A stretch of DNA of 62,311 bases, taken from positions 1-62,311 of the forward strand of contig UQUM01000011.1 in NCBI GenBank assembly GCA_900544255.1. The letters are read 5' to 3'. The translations under genes were made by a program, and so were the position numbers. The notes beneath the pieces were generated by a model that was not told the DNA's origin, did not search any database, and saw only the letters and a list, made by a program, of their open reading frames with translations. The stretch's first letter is position 1; the number at the start of each line of letters is the position of its first letter. Below are positions 8,440 to 15,535 of this stretch, piece by piece. The DNA is from an uncultured Sutterella sp. Lineage in GTDB: Bacteria; Pseudomonadota; Gammaproteobacteria; Burkholderiales; Burkholderiaceae_F.

Positions 8440-9612
8440 TCAAAGTGCGGCAAAGGCTTCCGTTATCGCTGCGGCAATTGCGTCTCGGGAGGCCTTGTAG
8501 GAACCCTGAACAAAACCGCCGTTGCCGCCGCCGCGGCCGCAGAGTTTTTGGTTAAGGGCTTTACTGATGTCCCGCATTTTGTCCGCAGGACCGTAGAGCA
8601 CGTAGCTGAAGGTGTCGGGCGCCGTCGTCGAAAGAACGGCTGCGGCCGGAGCCTTGTTAAGGTCGGCAATGACGGTGGCGAACGTTCTCAGTTCCTGCGG
8701 CGTCATGCCGTCTTCGAAGCGGATGATGACGGTGTCGGAGGCGGGAAGAGCTTCGGCTTTGAGCGTGAGAAGCTTCTTTTTGAGTTCAATCACTTCGCTT
8801 TCTTTGAGATTCTGAGCCGTGAGGAGTTTTTCCACGGCTTCAGCGACTTCGGCGGGTTTGGCGGAAAGAAGTTCCGAAATCCGGCGTACTGAAGCGTTTT
8901 TTGCCGCGTAGTCCCGCAACGCCCGGGCGCCGCATACAAAGAGGATGCGGGTGCCGCCGCGGTGTTTTTCAGAGGACAACACTTTCAGCAGACCGATTTC
9001 ACCCGTCCTTGCTACATGGGTGCCGCAGCAGGCGCAGCGGTCGCATCCCGGAATATCGACGATACGGACTTTCCCCGTGAGTTCCTTCTTGCTGCGGTAG
9101 TCCATCGCCTTCAGTTCTTCCGCGGAAGGAAAGAGAACATTCACCGGAATGTCGGCGTAGATGGCGTCGTTTACCTGTTGTTCGATTGCGAGGAGTTCGT
9201 TCGCAGGAATGACGCCGTCAAAATCGACGGTGATGACGTCCTCGTCCATATGGAAACCTACGTTGTCAAACCCGTACTTTTTGTGAATGAGTCCGGAAAT
9301 GACGTGTTCTCCGGTGTGGTTCTGCATGTTGTCGTAGCGGCGGGACCAGTCGAGTACGCCTTTGACGGTGCTACCGACCGCGAGGGCCTTGTCCGTGCAG
9401 TGAACGATAATGCCCGAAACGCGCTTCACGTCCGTAACGACTGCGTCGTCGAGTTTGCCGCGATCGGCGGGCTGACCGCCCCCTTCCGGATAAAACGCCG
9501 TGTCGGAGAGCACGACTTCAAAGCCGTTTTGCCCTTCGGTACAGGACACGACATCGGCCGTAAATTCACGGGCGTAGGTGTCGCGGTAAAAGAGTTCGTT
9601 CAGATCGGACAT
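8440..9612 (-). CDS. Alanyl-tRNA editing protein, AlaX-like with DHHA1 domain
   Basis: Stand-alone homologue of the editing half of AlaRS, expected to hydrolyse mischarged Ser-tRNA(Ala) or Gly-tRNA(Ala). The N-terminal OB-like part has FYPEGGGQPADRG. The zinc-binding residues lie in NHTGEHVISG and in CDRCACCGTHVARTG. A helical linker rich in Glu/Lys follows, and the last third is a DHHA1 domain ending in the glycine loop GRGGGNGGFVQG. At 390 residues it matches the long AlaX class. It lies between fnr and fba on the same strand, with terminators on both sides. Confidence 0.9.
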   Translation of the reverse strand: MSDLNELFYRDTYAREFTADVVSCTEGQNGFEVVLSDTAFYPEGGGQPADRGKLDDAVVTDVKRVSGIIVHCTDKALAVGSTVKGVLDWSRRYDNMQNHTGEHVISGLIHKKYGFDNVGFHMDEDVITVDFDGVIPANELLAIEQQVNDAIYADIPVNVLFPSAEELKAMDYRSKKELTGKVRIVDIPGCDRCACCGTHVARTGEIGLLKVLSSEKHRGGTRILFVCGARALRDYAAKNASVRRISELLSAKPAEVAEAVEKLLTAQNLKESEVIELKKKLLTLKAEALPASDTVIIRFEDGMTPQELRTFATVIADLNKAPAAAVLSTTAPDTFSYVLYGPADKMRDISKALNQKLCGRGGGNGGFVQGSYKASRDAIAAAITEAFAAL

Positions 9613-9683
9613 GAGTTGCTTTTCCTTTCTTGCTGAAAATGACTCGCCGTCGAATGGCGCAGGCGAGACTATACGCGCTCGGG

Positions 9684-9723
9684 CAACAAAAAACGCCTCG
9701 GCGAAATGCTCAAACCGAGGCGT
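9684..9723 (-). terminator. Intrinsic terminator after fnr
   Basis: Minus strand: perfect 9-bp stem ACGCCTCGG / CCGAGGCGT (9715-9723 with 9693-9701), then TTTTTTGTT, 21 bp after the fnr stop. Confidence 0.9.
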
Positions 9724-9744
9724 CGGAAGCGAGGCCGGAAGCGG

Positions 9745-10554
9745 TTATTCGTCCTCAGACACCAAGTCTTCGACGCCGCTTGCAACTTTGATCGAGGGAT
9801 CAATTTCAATTTTGTGATCCCCGAAGGCCTGACCGCTAACGATGTTCCGGAGGCCGTCGAAATTCAGAATCTGCACGTGCTTCTGGTTGACGATGATGAA
9901 ATTGTCGTGAGAGAAGCGGGACAAGACGCGGCTCACGGTTTCGAGTTTGAGCCCGAGGTAGGATCCGATTTCTGCACGCGTCATCCGGAGTACGAATTCG
10001 CTGCGGGAGTAGCCGCGTTGCTCAAAGCGCAGAGACAGATTGAGGATGAAGGCCGCGAGCCGTTCTTCGGCGTGCATGGAACCAAGAAGAAGCATCACGC
10101 CGTTCTGGCGCACGATTTCTCGGGCAAGGAGCTTCTGAAAATGCGCCCCCCAAACATGCATGCTCTGCGTCAATTCGTCGAGCTTTTCTTTGGGGAGGAC
10201 GCAGACTTCAGTGTCTTCAAGGGCAATTAAGTCGCTTGAATAGACTTGGCTCGCGATGCCGTCGAGCCCCACGATGTCGCCCGACATGTGAAAGCTCGTC
10301 ACCTGTTCGCGGCCGTCGCTGCTCATGACGGCACTTTTTAAAAAGCCGAGACGCACGGCGTAGAGGGCGTCGAATTTGTCCCCGGCGCGATAAAGAGCTT
10401 CACCGCGCTTGATGCGGCGGCGGGTGCTCACAATGTCTTCGAGCTGCTCGATTTCTTTTAAGTTCAGACCCACGGGGAGGCAGAGTTCTCGCAGATTGCA
10501 GTTGGAGCAGGCAACGCGCAGAGTAGCCATGTTGATAGTGGGGTTGTTGAGCAT
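9745..10554 (-). CDS. fnr: FNR-type oxygen-sensing transcription regulator
   Basis: Crp/Fnr family activator that binds a [4Fe-4S] cluster and DNA under anaerobic conditions. 269 residues from the chosen ATG at 10554, which has AAGGA about 8 bases upstream. The three N-terminal cluster cysteines are Cys16, Cys19 and Cys25 (C-X2-C-X5-C, as in E. coli FNR), and the fourth ligand is Cys118. The cyclic-nucleotide-like beta roll occupies about residues 45-130. The C-terminal helix-turn-helix has RAEIGSYLGLKLETVSRVLSRF-type recognition residues (E, S, R of the FNR class). The divergent hemN gene carries an FNR box, suggesting a direct target. Confidence 0.94.
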   Translation of the reverse strand: MLNNPTINMATLRVACSNCNLRELCLPVGLNLKEIEQLEDIVSTRRRIKRGEALYRAGDKFDALYAVRLGFLKSAVMSSDGREQVTSFHMSGDIVGLDGIASQVYSSDLIALEDTEVCVLPKEKLDELTQSMHVWGAHFQKLLAREIVRQNGVMLLLGSMHAEERLAAFILNLSLRFEQRGYSRSEFVLRMTRAEIGSYLGLKLETVSRVLSRFSHDNFIIVNQKHVQILNFDGLRNIVSGQAFGDHKIEIDPSIKVASGVEDLVSEDE

Positions 10555-10706
10555 CGGACAATCCTTGATGAATGGTTCGAGGGGCGGATCAGTAATAAAC
10601 AAATAATCTCGTCGGCTTACACTTCGGCGTGAGACGACGGAGTAAAAGCGCCGTCCGAGGCCTTTTGCGGGCGGAGACGACGAGCGCAGAAATACTATTG
10701 GCGGAT

Positions 10707-10720
10707 TTGACTTTTGTCAA
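10707..10720. promoter_or_regulatory. FNR box upstream of hemN
   Basis: TTGAC-TTTT-GTCAA is a perfect palindrome very close to the FNR/ANR consensus TTGAT-N4-ATCAA. Its centre is about 72 bp before the hemN ATG, which suits a class II site at -41.5 with a roughly 30-base leader. It lies in the shared fnr/hemN intergenic region, about 153 bp from the fnr ATG. Confidence 0.85.
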
Positions 10721-10785
10721 AGGAAAAGAGAATAGCCGCCGAAATCTCCGTTGCTTTTGTGTCCATTTATGAAAGGGGTGACCCG

Positions 10786-12186
10786 ATGACCAATCCCGCC
10801 TTAAGCGGTGTTGAACTGCCTGATAACGATCTGCTCAATAAATTCGACGTGCCAGCGCCGCGCTATACGTCGTACCCGACGGCAGACCGCTTTAAAACGG
10901 ACTTTACGGCTTCGGACTACGAGGCGGCACTGAGGGAACGCGAAAAGTCCGCGAAACCTGCGGGGCTTTCGCTCTATGCGCACATCCCGTTCTGTAACGA
11001 CGTCTGCTTTTACTGCGGCTGCAATAAGATCGTGACCCGTGACCATACGCGCTCCAAGGAATACATCGATCTGCTTTTGAAGGAAGCCGATTTGGTGAAG
11101 AGGCTCATTACGGGCTCGCAGACTCTGGAGCAGTTGCACTGGGGCGGCGGTACGCCGACCTTCCTCTCCAACGAGGAAATCCTTTACCTGATGGAAGGCT
11201 TTGAGAAGCGGTTCCCCTTCGCGGCGGACGGTGAGTTTTCGATCGAAGTCGATCCGCGGACCTGTCCCAAGGACAAAGTGGAGACCCTTAAAAAGGCGGG
11301 TTTTAACCGCATGAGTCTCGGCGTGCAGGACTTCAATCCGGACGTGCAGAAGGCCGTGAACCGCATTCAGCCGTTTGACATGGTGAAGACCGTGATGGAA
11401 GAAGCGCGTGAAAACGGTTTCCATTCCGTCAATATGGACTTGATTTACGGACTGCCGAAGCAGACGCGGGCATCCTTTGAAAAGACGATTGATCAGGTGA
11501 TCGAACTGAGCCCGGATCGCATTGCCCTTTATCACTACGCGCATCTGCCGAATCACTTCAAGGCCCAGCGGCGCATTCTTCCCGCGGATCTTCCGGGAAC
11601 GGCGGAAAAGGTGAACATCATGTTTGATGCCATTCGCCACCTCACTGCAAACGGCTACCGCTACATCGGGATGGATCACTTTGCAAAAGCGACGGACGAG
11701 TTATCGATCGCACAGGTGAACGGCACGATTCAGCGCAACTTCCAGGGTTACTCTACCCGAGCTGAATGCGACATGATTGCTTTGGGGGCGAGTTCCATTT
11801 CGTTCGTAGAAGGGGTTTATGCCTGCAATCCCCGTGATATCGAACCGTGGGCCGAGGCCGTGCGGGCGGGGAAACTCGCCACCTGCCGGGGCTTCAAGCT
11901 GTCTGAGGAAGACAAGCTGCGCCGCGCCGTCATCATGACGGTGATGTGCCGCTTTGAAATTGACAAGAAGGCGATCGAAGACGAATTCGGCATCAATTTC
12001 GACGAGACGTTTGCCTGGGAAATCAAGAAGCTCGGTGCTTATGTAAAGCACGGGCTCGTCACGATGACTCCCGAAAAAATCACCGTGAGTCCAAAGGGCA
12101 AAATCTTTGTGCGCGCGGTGGCGATGCAGTTTGATAAATACCTGCGTGAATCGGATCGCGCCGGCGGTTATTCCAAGATCGCCTAA
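10786..12186 (+). CDS. hemN: Oxygen-independent coproporphyrinogen III oxidase
   Basis: Radical SAM enzyme that decarboxylates coproporphyrinogen III to protoporphyrinogen IX without oxygen. 466 residues, the full HemN length rather than the shorter HemW type. The [4Fe-4S]/SAM motif is C70-X3-C74-X2-C77 followed by G-C79, with YAHIPFC before it. The WGGGTPTFL segment and IEVDPRT are further HemN marks. The start at 10786 was chosen for the AAAGGGG before it; a longer version beginning at 10714 would run through the FNR box and is rejected. Likely induced by FNR under anoxia. Confidence 0.97.
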   Translation: MTNPALSGVELPDNDLLNKFDVPAPRYTSYPTADRFKTDFTASDYEAALREREKSAKPAGLSLYAHIPFCNDVCFYCGCNKIVTRDHTRSKEYIDLLLKEADLVKRLITGSQTLEQLHWGGGTPTFLSNEEILYLMEGFEKRFPFAADGEFSIEVDPRTCPKDKVETLKKAGFNRMSLGVQDFNPDVQKAVNRIQPFDMVKTVMEEARENGFHSVNMDLIYGLPKQTRASFEKTIDQVIELSPDRIALYHYAHLPNHFKAQRRILPADLPGTAEKVNIMFDAIRHLTANGYRYIGMDHFAKATDELSIAQVNGTIQRNFQGYSTRAECDMIALGASSISFVEGVYACNPRDIEPWAEAVRAGKLATCRGFKLSEEDKLRRAVIMTVMCRFEIDKKAIEDEFGINFDETFAWEIKKLGAYVKHGLVTMTPEKITVSPKGKIFVRAVAMQFDKYLRESDRAGGYSKIA

Positions 12187-12211
12187 TTTGCCGTAATTGT
12201 TTGTTTTCGGG

Positions 12212-12260
12212 CCGCCGGACGGTTTTCTTTGAGAGAAAATGCCGTTCGGCGGATTTTTTT
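12212..12260 (+). terminator. Intrinsic terminator after hemN
   Basis: Stem CCGCCGGACGG / CCGTTCGGCGG with one mismatch, extended by TTTTC/GAAAA pairing in the loop, followed by ATTTTTTT. It begins 25 bp after the hemN stop. Confidence 0.92.
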
Positions 12261-12335
12261 CATCGTCTTTACACAAAAAACGGTTTCGGACGTGTAGAGT
12301 AAAGAAATGCATTCTCTTTTTTTACTCATACCGAC

Positions 12336-13880
12336 ATGGCTACCGAAGCAATCCCGACGATTTATTGGCACGACTATGAAACGTTCGGTCTGAATCAACG
12401 GTTGGATCGCCCCGTGCAGTTTGCGGGTTGGCGCACCGACATGAATTTCAACCTTCTCACGGATCAACCGGATATCTGGTACTGTCGTCCGTCGATGGAC
12501 TACCTGCCGGAACCCACTTCCTGCCTCATCACCGGCATCACGCCGCAGAAAGCGGAAGAGCTGGGCGTTTCCGAACATGATTTTGCAGCGAACATTCGCG
12601 AGCAGATGACGCGTCCCGGCACGATTTCCGTGGGGTACAACTCCATGAAATTTGATGACGAGGTGACGCGTCATTTGTTTTGGCGCAATCTCTATGATCC
12701 GTATGAGCGCGAGTGGAGCGAAGGCTGCTCCCGTTGGGATCTGTTCCCTTTCGTGCTCGCCGTGTGGGCGCTGCGCCCCGAAGGGATTGACTGGCCCAAA
12801 AACGGCGGGCCCGATCCTCTGAAGGCGGATTTGTATTCGTTCCGACTCGAGAAACTTACGCGCGCCAACGGCCTCGAACACTCTCGGGCGCATGATGCGG
12901 CAAGTGACGTGGAAGCGACGATTGCCTTGGCGCGGCTTCTCGCGCAGCGCCAGCCGCGTCTCTGGCAGTGGGCGCTCAATAACCGCAGTAAGGCTTCGGT
13001 GCGGGCCGCTCTCGAAACGGGACGTCCCTGCGTGTGCGTTGATCCGTCTGCGGGGCAGCGGCGCGGCTTCCTCAGGATCGTGCTCCCCATTACGGTGGGG
13101 CCCGTCAATAAGAACGAATACCTCGTGTGGGACTGCCGCGAAGATCCTGAAGAATTGGTCGGCATGTCCGCCGAAGACATCCGCCGTCGGGCGTTCGGCT
13201 CCAAATCGATGTTGGGCGAGGGGGAAACGCGTTTGCCGCTTTCCGTCATCAAAATCAATACGTCGCCCTTCGTGTGTTCGGATCTGCGTGTTTTGACGCC
13301 GAAAGTCTGCGAACGGTTCGGCCTTGACTTGGAAAAGATTGTGGCGAACGGCGCAAAGCTCACGGCGTTGCAAAAGGAAGTCGTGAGCCCCGTTTACATG
13401 AGCCGCACCCGCGAAGAAGGGACTCAGCCGCCGCAGCCCGACACGGACGCGGCGCTTTATTCGGACATGATTCCCAATACGGATCGGCCGATGATGCAGC
13501 ATGTGCAGGAATTGGCGCCTGAAGCCTTGACGACCGGAATTGCCGAGGGCCGAATTCATTTTGAAGACAGCCGCTTGAACGAAGTGCTCTGGCGCCTGCG
13601 CGGACGCAGTTGGCCGGAAAGCCTCACCGAAGACGAGTTGGAGAAGTGGCGAGACTTCTGCGCGTACCGGTTGTCCGGTGCCGTGATGGGGGTGAGAAGC
13701 TTTGATGCGTTCTTCGAAGAAATCGACAAGCAGGCCGAAGTGAATGATGCGCTCATTGCGGACGGTCGTTTGGATGACGCGCGCTACGAGCGTCGTCAGG
13801 CGATTTTGGATGATCTTTACGCCTGGGGGGAAAGGCTCGGAGCCTACACCCAGGGTGAACTGGATGCCCGAGGTAAGTAA
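12336..13880 (+). CDS. sbcB: Exodeoxyribonuclease I
   Basis: 3'-to-5' single-strand DNA exonuclease acting in recombination and mismatch repair. 514 residues. The DnaQ-like DEDD core is visible: IYWHDYETFGLN (first Asp/Glu), GYNSMKFDDE, and the late HSRAHDAASDVEATIALA carrying the final His and Asp. A C-terminal ExoI extension contains LLFRLRGRSWPESL-type residues near 13590. It starts after the hemN terminator, and the next gene follows 2 bp after its stop. Confidence 0.95.
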   Translation: MATEAIPTIYWHDYETFGLNQRLDRPVQFAGWRTDMNFNLLTDQPDIWYCRPSMDYLPEPTSCLITGITPQKAEELGVSEHDFAANIREQMTRPGTISVGYNSMKFDDEVTRHLFWRNLYDPYEREWSEGCSRWDLFPFVLAVWALRPEGIDWPKNGGPDPLKADLYSFRLEKLTRANGLEHSRAHDAASDVEATIALARLLAQRQPRLWQWALNNRSKASVRAALETGRPCVCVDPSAGQRRGFLRIVLPITVGPVNKNEYLVWDCREDPEELVGMSAEDIRRRAFGSKSMLGEGETRLPLSVIKINTSPFVCSDLRVLTPKVCERFGLDLEKIVANGAKLTALQKEVVSPVYMSRTREEGTQPPQPDTDAALYSDMIPNTDRPMMQHVQELAPEALTTGIAEGRIHFEDSRLNEVLWRLRGRSWPESLTEDELEKWRDFCAYRLSGAVMGVRSFDAFFEEIDKQAEVNDALIADGRLDDARYERRQAILDDLYAWGERLGAYTQGELDARGK

Positions 13881-13882
13881 AC

Positions 13883-14791
13883 ATGTTTATTCGGCGAGAA
13901 TCGTATCCGGCGACGACTTCGAAGCGGGTCGCCTTTTTGGGATTGGGCGTCATGGGCTACCCCATGGCGGCGCATTTGTCGGCGGCCGGCCACACCGTGA
14001 CGGTCTACAACCGAACTGGTGAAAAAGCTGAACGCTGGGTCAAGACCTTCGGCGGAATGGCTGCCGCGACACCCAAAGAGGCTGCGGCAGGAGCCGACAT
14101 CGTCTTTGCCTGCGTCGGCAACGACGATGATCTGAGAAGTGTGGTGTACGGCGAAAACGGAGCACTGGCCGGTATGAAGGCGGATGCCGTTTTCGTGGAT
14201 CACACGACGGATTCAGCGGAAGTGGCGCGCGAGATGGCAGAGCGGTTTGCGCGCGAAGGCAAACACTTTTTGGATGCGCCGGTCTCGGGCGGCGAAGCCG
14301 GCGCCGAAAAAGGGTGCCTGACCGTTATGGTCGGGGGCGATGCGGCGGTGTTTGAAGCCGTTAAAGACGTCATCGCCGCCGAAGCCTGTGCAGTGACGCG
14401 GATCGGAGAAGCCGGAGCGGGACAGCTGGCCAAAATGTGCAACCAAATTGCGATCGCGGGGCTCGTCGAAGGGCTTTCCGAAGCGATCCGATTCGGTGAA
14501 AACGCGGGACTCGACATGAAGACGGTGCTCTCCGTCATTGAAAAGGGGGCCGCGGGCTCCTGGCAGATGTCGGCGCGCGGCACGACGATGCTCGAAAACC
14601 GTTTTGACTTCGGCTTTGCCGTGAAATGGATGCGTAAGGATCTGGCCATCGCGTTGAATGAAGCGAAGCGTAACGGCTCGGCGCTTCCCGTGACGGCGCT
14701 CGTGGATAATTTCTACGCGCAGGTCGAAGCTCAGGGCGGCAGCCGATGGGATACGTCGTCGCTTATTACGCTTTTACCGAAGAAATCCTGA
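13883..14791 (+). CDS. NAD(P)-dependent beta-hydroxyacid dehydrogenase family protein
   Basis: Member of the 3-hydroxyisobutyrate/tartronate semialdehyde/glyoxylate reductase family, 302 residues. The N-terminal Rossmann motif is VAFLGLGVMGYPMA. The substrate-binding segment DAPVSGGEAGAEKGCL and the catalytic lysine in GAGQLAKMCNQI are intact. About 14 residues precede the Rossmann strand. GAGGTAA inside the sbcB end serves as ribosome binding site. The substrate cannot be told from sequence; its position after sbcB with no gap suggests co-transcription but gives no functional clue. Confidence 0.9.
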   Translation: MFIRRESYPATTSKRVAFLGLGVMGYPMAAHLSAAGHTVTVYNRTGEKAERWVKTFGGMAAATPKEAAAGADIVFACVGNDDDLRSVVYGENGALAGMKADAVFVDHTTDSAEVAREMAERFAREGKHFLDAPVSGGEAGAEKGCLTVMVGGDAAVFEAVKDVIAAEACAVTRIGEAGAGQLAKMCNQIAIAGLVEGLSEAIRFGENAGLDMKTVLSVIEKGAAGSWQMSARGTTMLENRFDFGFAVKWMRKDLAIALNEAKRNGSALPVTALVDNFYAQVEAQGGSRWDTSSLITLLPKKS

Positions 14792-14811
14792 CAAAACTGA
14801 AAATACGGACG

Positions 14812-14869
14812 AAAAAGCGCCCGAGTTTTCCTAAGCAATAACGCTTAGTGAGGCTCGGGCGCTTTTTTT
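14812..14869 (+). terminator. Strong intrinsic terminator before the feo operon
   Basis: Long stem AGCGCCCGAG / CTCGGGCGCT (14816-14825 with 14854-14863), with an inner CTAAGC/GCTTAG hairpin and a T7 tract. A-tracts on the other side make it potentially bidirectional. Confidence 0.93.
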
Positions 14870-14891
14870 GCGTTTAGTCAGAAAACCTTAG

Positions 14892-14948
14892 GAATGAGAA
14901 CGATTTCCGTTACGAAATCTTGCAAATGAGAATAGGTCTCATTAGTAT
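14892..14948 (+). promoter_or_regulatory. feo promoter with overlapping Fur-like sites
   Basis: A sigma70-like promoter has -35 TTGCAA at 14920-14925, a 17-bp spacer and -10 TAGTAT at 14943-14948. A 7-5-7 inverted repeat AATGAGA-N5-TCTCATT at 14925-14943 fills the spacer. A second, looser site beginning AATGAGAACGATT lies at 14893-14911. Both resemble Fur boxes of the AATGAGAAT type. Iron-dependent repression of feoAABC is inferred. Confidence 0.75.
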
Positions 14949-15025
14949 GCGCGGCGAACAGCCCCGCGAAGGGTCGCTTCGCGTGCCGTTTTGATTCGTA
15001 AACCGCTCAGAGGTAACCGCAGAAA

Positions 15026-15259
15026 ATGAGTACATCTTCCATCAAAAAACTCACAGAACTTGGCCAGGGCGTCGAAGGCATCGTCGTCAAGACGAAGCTC
15101 GACGAGGGTGAAGAGAACCGCCTGGCGGATCTCGGGCTTCGCCGCGGGTCAACCGTGAAGGTTCTTTATGGCGGTACGGACGAAAGCATCCTCATAGCCG
15201 TCGGCGACGGGCGCATCGGCGTCAACTACGACGTCGCGAACAAAATTTATGTTCATTAA
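15026..15259 (+). CDS. feoA: FeoA-like SH3-domain protein, first copy
   Basis: Small cytosolic SH3-fold protein expected to act with FeoB in ferrous iron uptake. 77 residues. GQGVEGIVVKTKLDEGEENR followed by LADLGLRRGSTVKVLYGG is the FeoA pattern. GAGGTAA lies 8 bases before the ATG. A second FeoA follows 14 bp later. The two are only distantly similar, so this is not a recent duplication. Confidence 0.88.
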   Translation: MSTSSIKKLTELGQGVEGIVVKTKLDEGEENRLADLGLRRGSTVKVLYGGTDESILIAVGDGRIGVNYDVANKIYVH

Positions 15260-15273
15260 AGGAAATCACCACT

Positions 15274-15501
15274 ATGTTGCTTAAGGATCTCCATCCCGGT
15301 GACAAGGGCCGCATTAAGAAGTACAGCAAGGATGCCGTGGAATATCGCCGGCGTCTGCTGATGTTGGGTGCGACGCCCGGAACACCGTTTGAAGTCGTGC
15401 GCATCGCTCCTTTGGGCGACCCCATCGAAATCCGCGTTCGCGGCAGCTTCATCAGCGTTCGTAAGGACGAAGCCGCCATTATGGAAGTGGAACTCGGTTA
15501 A
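15274..15501 (+). CDS. feoA: FeoA-like SH3-domain protein, second copy
   Basis: 75 residues, ferrous iron transport accessory protein. DLHPGDKGRIKKYSKDAV, then LMLGATPGTPFEVVRIAPLG and DPIEIRVRGSFISVRKDEA are the classical FeoA signature, closer to canonical FeoA than the first copy. It sits 14 bp after the first feoA and 34 bp before feoB. Confidence 0.92.
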   Translation: MLLKDLHPGDKGRIKKYSKDAVEYRRRLLMLGATPGTPFEVVRIAPLGDPIEIRVRGSFISVRKDEAAIMEVELG

Positions 15502-15535
15502 TCAGCTTTTTTGACTGTTACTTACATCACTCAAT

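Noticed and set aside
10714..10785. Upstream extension of hemN starting at 10714
   Set aside because: The start codon is inside the FNR box and the added residues do not look like HemN; the ATG at 10786 has a good ribosome site.
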